From Chitinophagaceae bacterium (GTDB taxonomy: Bacteria; Bacteroidota; Bacteroidia; Chitinophagales; Chitinophagaceae): a stretch of 7,200 nucleotides of DNA. This document shows, piece after piece, positions 1 to 6,311 of the stretch. Positions within the stretch are counted from its first letter, which is position 1. Each line of letters begins with the position of its first letter. The DNA lies in the NCBI GenBank assembly GCA_016741945.1, contig JACVCQ010000120.1, forward strand, positions 1-7,200, written 5' to 3'. A program made the position numbers and the translations under genes. The notes under the pieces were generated by a model. It was not told the DNA's origin. It saw nothing but the letters and a program-made list of their open reading frames with translations, and did not search any database.

Positions 1-52
1 TCCTTGAGCATAAGCACTGTTTAAAATTCCGTTAACGCAAAAATTACAACGT

Positions 53-847
53 ATGAACAACATCAACACCAACGATCAGCATGCCGCTCCAGAGCAGAAA
101 GACAACCGTAAAGTAATATACGGCATTCTGATAGTAGCCCTTTTGGCTACTTGGGCTTATATCTTTTATGATAAAAGCCGTACTACCGAAACTATCGGTC
201 AATTAGAAACCCGTATTACCAATGTAGACAGTGCTCGTAATGCGATTCAGCAGGAGTTTCTGGAAGTATCTGCTAAAGCTGATTCTTTAACACAAAGTAA
301 TATCCAGTTACAAGGTGCTTTAGCAGATCGTGGATCTGAGATTCAAAAGCTGAAAGGCAGCATTGGCAATATTCTGAAACGTAAAAACGCGTCTGATGCT
401 GAACTGGCACAAGCAAAACAAATGATCAGTGAATTGAATGGTAAGATCGATGGTCTATTCGCAGAGATCGAAAAATTGCAGGGTGAAAACAAGCAACTCA
501 CTGCAGCAAATGAGCAGTTGAATACTGAGAAAACACAGCTGACTTCTGAAAAAGAAAACCTGCAACAAAACCTGAGTGCCACTAAAAAAGAACTTGATGA
601 AAAAGTAGATGTTGCCTCCACCTTACATGCTTCTAATATTGGTATCACAGCTATTGATATCCGTAACAGCGGCAATGAAAAAATGACTTCAACAGCAAAA
701 AGAGCTGATCTGATGCGTATCTCTTTTGTATTAGATCCAAATCGCATTGCACCAAGTGGCGTAAAAGATATTTATGTATGTGTTACCGGACCTGATGGTA
801 AAGTTATCAGTGAAGGCACTAAATTCATTACACGTGAAGAAGGTTAA
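53..847 (+). CDS. Membrane-anchored coiled-coil protein, C-terminally truncated by an in-frame stop
   Basis: The 264-residue product has a short polar N-terminus, one hydrophobic membrane span at about residues 21-39, and then a long heptad-like segment rich in Q, E, K, L and N (about 45-185) typical of a coiled coil. A small globular, probably beta-rich domain begins at about 195 (ITAIDIRNSGNEK). There is no cleavable signal, so the likely topology is N-in with the coiled coil in the periplasm. The ATG at 53 is the first in frame and no clear Shine-Dalgarno precedes it. The globular domain ends abruptly after REEG at a TAA (845-847). The same frame stays open for another 59 sensible codons, so the normal product was probably 324 residues. 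From memory, similar uncharacterised proteins occur in Chitinophagaceae and relatives; their function is unknown to me, and a structural or scaffolding role is only a guess. Confidence 0.85.
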   Translation: MNNINTNDQHAAPEQKDNRKVIYGILIVALLATWAYIFYDKSRTTETIGQLETRITNVDSARNAIQQEFLEVSAKADSLTQSNIQLQGALADRGSEIQKLKGSIGNILKRKNASDAELAQAKQMISELNGKIDGLFAEIEKLQGENKQLTAANEQLNTEKTQLTSEKENLQQNLSATKKELDEKVDVASTLHASNIGITAIDIRNSGNEKMTSTAKRADLMRISFVLDPNRIAPSGVKDIYVCVTGPDGKVISEGTKFITREEG

Positions 848-1027
848 AAACCCTTAACCAGTAAAGGTACTGTAACTTATGAACAAGGTAAAGTAACACC
901 TGTAAGCTTCGACTGGAAACAAAGTACCAAATACCAAACCGGCAACTATAAAATTGAAATCTATAACAATGGTTTCAAAATTGGTGAAGGGGTAAAGACT
1001 TTGAAGAAAGGAGGATTGTTTAGTTAA
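848..1027 (+). pseudogene. In-phase 3' remainder of the coiled-coil gene after a nonsense codon
   Basis: Directly after the TAA at 845-847, the same frame continues with 59 open codons to a second TAA at 1025-1027. The translation (KPLTSKGTVTYEQGKVTPVS and on, ending GEGVKTLKKGGLFS) reads like the finishing strands of the globular domain, with alternating polar and hydrophobic residues. No frameshift is needed to join the two parts; one base change of the TAA would restore a 324-residue protein. There is no in-frame ATG, GTG or TTG near its beginning that would make it a convincing separate gene. It is therefore best read as the cut-off C-terminus. Whether the stop is a real nonsense mutation, a sequencing error or a read-through site cannot be settled here. 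Confidence 0.75.
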
Positions 1028-1031
1028 GGTT

Positions 1032-1109
1032 CAAGGGACAAGAGACAGGAAACAAGAAAGGAACAAGAGACAAGAAAGAAATAAAGAAGGAAAAAGAAAC
1101 AAGCCCCAA
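1032..1109. repeat. T-poor polypurine intergenic stretch with repeated ACAAGAGACA text
   Basis: This 78-base stretch contains a single T (1082) on the + strand and consists of A, G and scattered C. Two 16-base copies, at 1037-1052 and 1062-1077, match at 14 of 16 positions around the core ACAAGAGACA. No open frame of note crosses it. It resembles simple, recently amplified intergenic sequence rather than a gene. Confidence 0.6.
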
Positions 1110-1153
1110 TTTAAATAGCGCCGGACTTCAGTTTGGCGAGCAATTCAAACCTG

Positions 1154-1178
1154 TAATATTTCGGGGGGGGTAATATTT
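1154..1178. repeat. G8 homopolymer between 8-bp direct repeats
   Basis: TAATATTT occurs at 1154-1161 and again at 1171-1178. Exactly one C and eight G (1162-1170) lie between the copies. The run is outside any reading frame. It could be slippage-prone sequence or an assembly or sequencing artefact. Confidence 0.6.
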
Positions 1179-1192
1179 AGCAAGCACCAACC

Positions 1193-1218
1193 AAAGGCGT
1201 CCATTAGGGCGCCTTTTT
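1193..1218 (+). terminator. Strong intrinsic terminator after the coiled-coil gene
   Basis: The arms AAAGGCGTCC (1193-1202) and GGGCGCCTTT (1207-1216) pair over ten positions, with one G-T pair, around an ATTA loop, and run into a five-T tract (1214-1218). The hairpin lies about 165 bases past the restored stop of the upstream gene and about 88 before the histidine kinase, so it separates the two transcription units. Confidence 0.85.
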
Positions 1219-1272
1219 AGTGAAAAGTGAAAAAGGCTGATTTCACCTTTCTCCTTTCACTTTTCACTTTTC
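1219..1272. repeat. GTGAAAAGTGAAA-type inverted repeat
   Basis: AGTGAAAAGTGAAA (1219-1232) is exactly complementary to TTTCACTTTTCACT (1255-1268). Each arm is itself a short tandem of GTGAAAA-like units. The dyad follows the terminator T-tract at once and ends about 34 bases before the kinase start. It may be a small intergenic repeat family; a role in the kinase leader is possible but unproven. Confidence 0.6.
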
Positions 1273-1305
1273 CCCCCTCTTCCCTATCTTCACTCAAACT
1301 TTTCC

Positions 1306-2478
1306 ATGCGTATTAATTGGCGGATTATATTGGTGGTGATTGCGGTGATTCTGGTGAGCGGAACGATTTTTTATTCGCAATATGTGGCCGGGAAAATTGC
1401 TACTGAAGAAAGAATGTATGTAACTGTTTGGGTAGAAGCACAAAGAACCATTTTGAATTCTTCTGATACTTCAAATTTGAATCTGGCTACTTTTATATCG
1501 TCCGAAAATCAAGAGATCCCCATCATAGAAACCACAGAGAAAGACAGCATTACAGGTAACTATCTGAATCTGGATAGTGGTTTTGTAGCATCAGACAGTA
1601 CTTATTTACAAAGCAAACTGGAAGAATTTCGTCGCTACAATAATAAACCCATTGTATTGGTATTGAAGGATAGTCCTTATACCGCCAATCATTATTACTA
1701 CGGACAAAGTAAGCTTTTAAAGGAAGTAAAACTGTATCCCTTGATTCAGTTGATCATTGTTGCTTTATTCATTGCTATTGCTATAATGGCAGTACAATCG
1801 CATTATAAAAGTGCACAGAATCAATTATGGGCTGCTATGGCACGTGAAACTGCACATCAATTGGGCACTCCTGTTTCAAGTTTGGAAGGTTGGCTGGAAA
1901 TATTGAAACAACATCAGGCAAATGAGTCTATTGTACCTGAGATCACGAAGGATGTGAAAAGATTACAACTCATCACCGATCGTTTTGGCAAGATCGGTAG
2001 TCAACCTAAACTGGAACCCGGCGACCCTTATGAACAGATTGAACAGATGATATCATACATGAAGAAACGATCAGGTGGACAAGTTCAATTTGAATTCACC
2101 AAACAACCATTGTCCGTTCAGCCAAAATTCAGTGCTCCATTGTTTGATTGGGTGATTGAAAATCTAATCAAAAATGCATTGGATGCGATGGAAGGCAAAG
2201 GAACGATCACGATTGAAGCGCATAGTACACATGATGAATTACAAATTGATGTTACAGATACAGGCAAAGGAATCAGTGGTGCCAATATTAATAAAGTATT
2301 CAAACCCGGGTTTACCACTAAAAAAAGGGGTTGGGGACTGGGTTTACCCCTCAGTAAGCGCATTATTGAAGAATACCATGGCGGTAAACTTTTTGTACGA
2401 TGGAGTGAAAGCGGTAAAGGAACCAGTTTTAGAATTATTCTGCCTCTTCCTGAAGATGGGTCCCCATTACAGACATAG
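1306..2478 (+). CDS. Orphan membrane sensor histidine kinase
   Basis: This 390-residue protein should autophosphorylate a histidine in response to an extracytoplasmic signal and pass the phosphate to a response regulator. A first membrane span (about 5-27), an extracytoplasmic segment of about 115 residues with no domain I recognise, and a second span (about 144-163) lead to the dimerisation helix with ARETAHQLGTP, phospho-acceptor H184. The HATPase domain follows: N-box around ENLIKNALDAM (N286/N290), G1 box DTGKGI (D318), F-box-like KPGFTTKKRG, and G2 box GWGLGLPLS (342-350). No HAMP, PAS or receiver domain is present, and only about 20 residues separate span 2 from H184. The residue after the histidine is Q rather than the usual E/D. 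No response regulator gene adjoins it, so its partner is elsewhere. The last 44 bases overlap the convergent gene on the other strand. The ATG start is plausible and follows the dyad at 1219-1268. Confidence 0.93.
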   Translation: MRINWRIILVVIAVILVSGTIFYSQYVAGKIATEERMYVTVWVEAQRTILNSSDTSNLNLATFISSENQEIPIIETTEKDSITGNYLNLDSGFVASDSTYLQSKLEEFRRYNNKPIVLVLKDSPYTANHYYYGQSKLLKEVKLYPLIQLIIVALFIAIAIMAVQSHYKSAQNQLWAAMARETAHQLGTPVSSLEGWLEILKQHQANESIVPEITKDVKRLQLITDRFGKIGSQPKLEPGDPYEQIEQMISYMKKRSGGQVQFEFTKQPLSVQPKFSAPLFDWVIENLIKNALDAMEGKGTITIEAHSTHDELQIDVTDTGKGISGANINKVFKPGFTTKKRGWGLGLPLSKRIIEEYHGGKLFVRWSESGKGTSFRIILPLPEDGSPLQT

Positions 2479-2743
2479 GCAATTCGCCGTAACTACTCAT
2501 CAGAGCAAACCATTGTTGTAAAGAATGCGGAGTAGTGGTATCTACATACAAATTGGCCTCTTTACAATAGTTTAGTAACTCGTATTCGACATTTCTTAAA
2601 TCATCGTGCAATTGTTGATTACCTAATTTGTGCAGACAACTGTTCATTCTTGATAATTTCTCATCCGACAAATGATCAAAAGCGTGTTGCTGTAATAATT
2701 GCCCGGTGGCATTTACCAGCAATGTACATGACCGTTTTTTCAT
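2435..2743 (-). CDS. Small hypothetical protein convergent with the histidine kinase
   Basis: This frame gives a 102-residue product from the first ATG (2743-2741), beginning MKKRSCTLLVNATGQLLQQH. An upstream in-frame TTG at 2788 would add 15 residues that look like untranslated leader, so the ATG is preferred. The sequence is largely helical in character (DHLSDEKLSRMNSCLHKLG, then LHDDLRNVEYELLNYCKEA) with no membrane span, signal peptide or catalytic motif that I recognise. It fills a 345-base gap that otherwise has no gene, and its composition is that of a folded soluble protein. Its last 44 bases, including the stop, lie inside the 3' end of the kinase gene on the opposite strand. It is divergent from the acetyltransferase gene. 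Function unknown; that it is a real gene is likely but not certain. Confidence 0.6.
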   Translation of the reverse strand: MKKRSCTLLVNATGQLLQQHAFDHLSDEKLSRMNSCLHKLGNQQLHDDLRNVEYELLNYCKEANLYVDTTTPHSLQQWFALMSSYGELPMSVMGTHLQEEAE

Positions 2744-2771
2744 AGTGAATAATTTACTGCAAGTGACAACT

Positions 2772-2814
2772 GTAACATAACCGTACAATGATTAAATTGT
2801 AAAGGAATTGTTAC
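2772..2814. promoter_or_regulatory. Nested operator-like dyad in a divergent intergenic region
   Basis: An inner dyad TACAAT (2784-2789) / ATTGTA (2796-2801) with a 6-base spacer is enclosed by an outer dyad GTAACA (2772-2777) / TGTTAC (2809-2814), and their centres differ by half a base. The site lies between the divergent starts of the small hypothetical gene and the acetyltransferase, where a shared regulator could act. No regulator gene is next to it, and with this AT content chance cannot be excluded. Confidence 0.3.
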
Positions 2815-2844
2815 CCGATTTTTTTGTGCATAATCTGTGAATCT

Positions 2845-3369
2845 GTGACTTATCCTATTACTTGTAGACAATGGCTTGCCACTGATCTATCGAACTTGTT
2901 ATCCTATTTCCATCATTTGAATGAGGAAACCAAAGCTCGTTTTGGACCGCATCCTTTTACAAAAGAGGCATTAGAATACCACTACTATCATCCCGATTAC
3001 ATGGGTTTTCTGCTGATAGAAAACAACAGCACTTTCATTATCGGTTATGCCATTCTCAAAATGGGATATCTCGAACATGATCTTCCCAGATTAGTCAGTT
3101 ACAATATTCAACCTAACCATGCTACAGATGTTACTTACGCTCCTTGTTTGGCTAATGACTGGCAAGGTAAAGGAGTTGGGAAAGTGCTATGGAACCATAC
3201 CAAAAAATATTTACTACAACAGCAAAAACAAAGAGTCATTCTATGGGGTGGCGTTCAAGCTGATAATATTGTAGCGGTCAGTTATTACAATAAAATCGGA
3301 TTTCTAACGATTGGCACATATGAGCATAATGGAAAAAATAATTTAGATATGATGTGCACTATTCAATAA
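2845..3369 (+). CDS. GNAT-family N-acetyltransferase
   Basis: The product is a single GNAT domain that should move an acetyl group from acetyl-CoA to an amine; the acceptor substrate cannot be told from sequence. The acetyl-CoA-binding motif A is clear as DWQGKGVGK following the strand TYAPCLA, and motif B is seen as ADNIVAVSYYNKIGF, with the tyrosine pair and GF end usual for the family. There is no ATG near the beginning. Candidate starts are a GTG at 2845, giving 174 residues beginning (M)TYPITCRQWL, which fits a GNAT first strand, and a TTG at 2824, giving 181 residues with an odd cysteine-rich leader MCIICES. I prefer the GTG. The gene is divergent from the small hypothetical gene and convergent with the GIN-domain gene, and ends in a strong terminator directly after its stop. 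A stand-alone cytosolic enzyme is likely. Confidence 0.88.
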   Translation: MTYPITCRQWLATDLSNLLSYFHHLNEETKARFGPHPFTKEALEYHYYHPDYMGFLLIENNSTFIIGYAILKMGYLEHDLPRLVSYNIQPNHATDVTYAPCLANDWQGKGVGKVLWNHTKKYLLQQQKQRVILWGGVQADNIVAVSYYNKIGFLTIGTYEHNGKNNLDMMCTIQ

Positions 3370-3406
3370 AAAAGCGGCGAAGACATAGAATCTGTTCGCC
3401 GCTTTT
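3370..3406. terminator. Bidirectional intrinsic terminator between convergent genes
   Basis: AAAAGCGGCGAA (3370-3381) and TTCGCCGCTTTT (3395-3406) form a perfect 12-bp stem with a 13-base loop, beginning on the base after the acetyltransferase stop. T-rich ends on both strands mean it could stop transcripts of the acetyltransferase (+) and of the GIN-domain gene (minus), which ends at 3465. Confidence 0.9.
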
Positions 3407-3464
3407 ATAATTAAGTAAAAAGTAAAAAATCAAAAGTCAAAATCTACCATCTGACATCCGACAT

Positions 3465-4133
3465 CTATTTATCCGCCTGTCTCTTCACAGTTCCTCCACT
3501 ACTCACATTGATATTACGGATCAGTCCATCACCTTTGAATCTTACATAGCCGCCACTGCTGGCTTCAGCTGAAATTTCTTTATTGACAGTGATTTGGATT
3601 CCGGCACCACTGCTTACATCCGCTTTGCAATTGGTAACATTCAAATCATAACCACGAAACATGCCACCGCTACTTCCATCTACATTTAGTGCGGAAGCTT
3701 TTCCTGATACTGTAATCGTACCTCCACTACTCACGTCTGCAGACAATCTATCCAAGTCTACTGATTTGGCCTGTATAGACCCCCCGCTGCTGGCCTCCAA
3801 GCCGTCTAATTGTGTGTAAGAAACATATACCACTACTTTCCAGTTTCTTCTTCTCTCCCAAAATTTCCAGTCATTATTTTCTCTGCCTATTCTTAAAACA
3901 CCATTAGTGACGGTTGTTTTTACCTTGTCTAATAAGTCTGCATCATTGGTAGTAACGGCCAACTCTTCTTTTGCTCCTTTGGTCAGAATGACTTGTATAC
4001 CAGCCGAAGTTTTTACGGCATGGAAAGATCCGACATTTCTTTTCTGAACATTTTTACCAGATACTACTTCCTGCCCCAAAGCCATTGAAAACAACATGGC
4101 AAGGGCAAATAAACTACTCAAAATCTTTTTCAT
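3465..4133 (-). CDS. Secreted GIN-domain (DUF2807) protein
   Basis: The 222-residue product starts with a Sec signal peptide (MKKIL, hydrophobic to about residue 18, likely cut after ALG-20) and has no lipobox, so it is probably periplasmic or exported. The mature part matches the putative auto-transporter adhesin head GIN domain family, common in Bacteroidota: an N-terminal strand set (VGSFHAVKTSAGIQVILTKG) followed by parallel-coil repeats. Six SSGG/SSGA turns at about residues 115, 135, 154, 174, 192 and 211 are spaced 18-20 residues apart, as expected of a small right-handed beta-helix. No enzymatic motif is seen, and the family's role is poorly defined despite the adhesin name. It lies downstream of glgB on the same strand, but the 150-base gap with an inverted repeat argues for its own promoter. 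An overlapping out-of-frame ATG at 4137 is not used. Confidence 0.9.
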   Translation of the reverse strand: MKKILSSLFALAMLFSMALGQEVVSGKNVQKRNVGSFHAVKTSAGIQVILTKGAKEELAVTTNDADLLDKVKTTVTNGVLRIGRENNDWKFWERRRNWKVVVYVSYTQLDGLEASSGGSIQAKSVDLDRLSADVSSGGTITVSGKASALNVDGSSGGMFRGYDLNVTNCKADVSSGAGIQITVNKEISAEASSGGYVRFKGDGLIRNINVSSGGTVKRQADK

Positions 4134-4186
4134 ACATGATTTGTTTTAGGGTGTAACGGTTAGGAAGGGGAAAAGTTACAATTTTT

Positions 4187-4277
4187 AGCTATGAGCTTCG
4201 AGCTACGAGCCACGAGCTTGTAATTTATAATAAAGAAGCTACACACTTAATGAAAGCTCGTAGCTCGTAGCTCACAG
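4187..4277. repeat. GAGCTACGAGC-type inverted repeat between glgB and the GIN gene
   Basis: A left arm at 4200-4219 and a right arm at 4254-4273 are complementary at 19 of 20 positions, with a 34-base AT-rich loop. Both arms are built from a 10-base unit close to GAGCTACGAG, and further degenerate copies extend left to 4187. On the minus strand it follows the glgB stop by about 10 bases, so it could act as a terminator-like or mRNA-end hairpin, though it lacks a proper T-tract. Confidence 0.7.
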
Positions 4278-4283
4278 CGGCTC

Positions 4284-6311
4284 TCACCTCAAAACCACCG
4301 CCCCCAACGCCGGCAAATGCACTTTTAACCGGTAGCATTTGGAGGGTTTATCTACCAATTCAGATTTGATTTCGGGGTTAAATACATCTCCTGTTCCCCA
4401 GAAATCTTTGGCATCACTATTAAATATTTCTTGCCATTTCCCTTTTCCATGAACGTAGATCTCCCAATCATGACGAACTACCGGAGTTACGTTTAATATG
4501 ACCAGTACATCCTCTTTTTCTTTTTTGCCTTTGCGTTTGTACACCATCACTGATTCACTTCTATGGTTTAAGTCTACCCATTCAAACCCATCCGGTTCAA
4601 ATTGTTTTTCATAGAGTGCCGGTTCTGTGCGATAGAGCTCATTGAGTTTTTGTACACAATACTTCATGCCACCATGACTCACAAACTGTAATAGTTCCCA
4701 TTGCAGTTCACTTTTATAGTTCCATTCACTGGTGCCTCCGAATTCATTACCCATGAACAAGAGTTTGGCACCGGGGTGTGTAAACATATAGGTGTAGAGA
4801 ATACGCAGGTTGGCAAATTTCTGCCATTCATCGCCAGGCATTTTATACAGCATCGGACTCTTACCATGAACCACTTCATCATGGCTCAATGGCAGCATGA
4901 AGTTTTCATCATTGAAATACATCATGCTGAAAGAAAACTTATCCTGATGAAACTGTCGGTAAATAGGATCCATTTTGAAATAGTCAAGCGTATCATGCAT
5001 CCATCCCATCATCCATTTCATTCCGAAACCGAGTCCACCTTCGAAAGTGGGTTTACTGATTTTGGGCCAATCTGTTGCTTCTTCGGCTATGGTTTGGATA
5101 TCCGGAAAATCGCGGTACAGGGTTTCATTGAGGTCTTTTATAAACGCAATGGCTTCAAGGTTGCCATTACCCCCGAATTCATTGGGTTCCCACTGACCTT
5201 CGTTTCTGCTATAATCAAGACGCAACATCGAGCTCACGGCATCCACCCTCAATCCATCTGTATGAAATTGATCGCACCAAAACCTTGCGCTGCTGATGAG
5301 AAAGGATTTTACTTCTCCTCTTTTGTAATTAAAGATATAAGAGTTCCAATCGGGGTGATACCCTTTTCGCATATCGGCGTACTCGTAGGTATGTGTGCCA
5401 TCAAACATGAATAAGCCATGTGCATCATAAGGAAAATGCGAAGGCACCCAATCAAGTATCACGCCAATACCTGCCTGATGAAAAGCATCCACCATAGCCG
5501 CATAATCTTGTGGTGTTCCAAAGCGGGAAGTGGGTGCAAAATAGCCTGTACCTTGGTATCCCCAACTGCCATCAAAGGGATGCTCCATTACCGGCATGAA
5601 TTCTACATGTGTAAAACCCATTTCTTTTACATACGGCACCAATCGTTCTGTAATTTGCTGGTAGGTATTGTAGACTTCTTCATTGTTTTTATCCGGGCGC
5701 ATCCAACTGGCCAAATGGACTTCATAAACAGACCATGGTGCATTCAATGCATTGTGTTTCGAACGCTTTTTCATCCAAGCCTGATCTTTCCATTCATATT
5801 GCGTTTGCCAGGTGATGGATGCTGTATACGGACGTTTTTCCCAAAAATGCGCAAAGGGATCTCCTTTATCCAGTTTGATTCCTTTAAAACCATGAATATG
5901 ATATTTATAGGCTTCCCCGGTTTTGACACCCGGAATAAATCCTTCCCAAATACCTGAATTGTCTAAACGAACTTTTAATGGATGCGCAGTCTTATTCCAT
6001 TCATTAAAATAACCGGTAACACTCACGAATGTGGCATTCGGTGCCCATACGGCAAAATACGTACCCTCGGTATCCAGCACAGAGAGTTGCTTATTCCCGA
6101 AATGATCATAAAGACGATAATGGGTGCCCTGCTGAAAATTGCGTACATCTTCTTCCGAAAACAAAGAATAATTCCATACCGGCTGATTAGAGTCTATAAA
6201 ATGAATCTCTTCATATTTTTTATCCGTGTTCCCAACCTTTTGTCCGCTTTTGACTCCTTCTGACAGATTAGAGGAGGAGACGGGTTTTGACTTATTAATT
6301 TTATCGTTCAT
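4284..6311 (-). CDS. glgB: 1,4-alpha-glucan (glycogen) branching enzyme
   Basis: This 675-residue cytosolic enzyme cuts alpha-1,4 glucan chains and rejoins them as alpha-1,6 branches during glycogen synthesis. After a polar, low-complexity N-terminus (1-35), a CBM48-type beta-sandwich (about 75-165, with FAVWAPNATFVSVTGYFNEW) precedes the GH13 barrel (about 190-560). Catalytic regions are intact: DWVPSHFP (287-294), DGLRVDAVSSML with nucleophile D357, TIAEEATDWP with acid/base E410, and LSHDEVVHGK with H477 and D478. The C-terminal all-beta domain (about 575-675) is complete. Length is typical for GlgB. No glgA, glgC or glgP neighbours it, so the glycogen genes must lie elsewhere or be scattered. 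It is divergent from the outer-membrane barrel gene across a 120-base gap. The ATG at 6311 is the first in frame; a later start would only trim the disordered tail. Confidence 0.97.
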   Translation of the reverse strand: MNDKINKSKPVSSSNLSEGVKSGQKVGNTDKKYEEIHFIDSNQPVWNYSLFSEEDVRNFQQGTHYRLYDHFGNKQLSVLDTEGTYFAVWAPNATFVSVTGYFNEWNKTAHPLKVRLDNSGIWEGFIPGVKTGEAYKYHIHGFKGIKLDKGDPFAHFWEKRPYTASITWQTQYEWKDQAWMKKRSKHNALNAPWSVYEVHLASWMRPDKNNEEVYNTYQQITERLVPYVKEMGFTHVEFMPVMEHPFDGSWGYQGTGYFAPTSRFGTPQDYAAMVDAFHQAGIGVILDWVPSHFPYDAHGLFMFDGTHTYEYADMRKGYHPDWNSYIFNYKRGEVKSFLISSARFWCDQFHTDGLRVDAVSSMLRLDYSRNEGQWEPNEFGGNGNLEAIAFIKDLNETLYRDFPDIQTIAEEATDWPKISKPTFEGGLGFGMKWMMGWMHDTLDYFKMDPIYRQFHQDKFSFSMMYFNDENFMLPLSHDEVVHGKSPMLYKMPGDEWQKFANLRILYTYMFTHPGAKLLFMGNEFGGTSEWNYKSELQWELLQFVSHGGMKYCVQKLNELYRTEPALYEKQFEPDGFEWVDLNHRSESVMVYKRKGKKEKEDVLVILNVTPVVRHDWEIYVHGKGKWQEIFNSDAKDFWGTGDVFNPEIKSELVDKPSKCYRLKVHLPALGAVVLR

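Noticed and set aside
343..747. Minus-strand open frame opposite the coiled-coil gene
   Set aside because: Its S/F/C-rich translation is the expected mirror of K/E/Q-rich coiled-coil codons; no independent support.
845..850. Programmed stop-codon read-through or recoding at the TAA
   Set aside because: TAA is not a selenocysteine or pyrrolysine codon, TAA-A is not a recognised leaky context, and TAA ends the acetyltransferase gene normally. A plain nonsense change or error is simpler.
1028..1305. A small RNA, riboswitch or CRISPR-like array in the repeat-rich gap
   Set aside because: The repeats are irregular with no constant spacer length, and I recognise no conserved RNA structure apart from the terminator.
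2118..2521. Two frames overlapping the kinase ATPase domain (2118-2363 minus, 2174-2521 plus)
   Set aside because: The N, G1 and G2 boxes are intact in the kinase frame; these are alternative-frame shadows, not a frameshifted kinase end.
4679..4882. Minus-strand open frame within glgB
   Set aside because: It overlaps conserved barrel sequence in another frame and has no features of its own.
4701..6263. Three long open frames on the + strand opposite glgB (4701-5414, 5418-5957, 5982-6263)
   Set aside because: They lie wholly antisense to a well-supported GH13 enzyme, and their translations are rich in C, H, I and F without any domain pattern.
3465..6311. A glgB and GIN-domain operon
   Set aside because: Both are on the minus strand, but a 150-base gap with a strong inverted repeat and no functional link make co-transcription doubtful.
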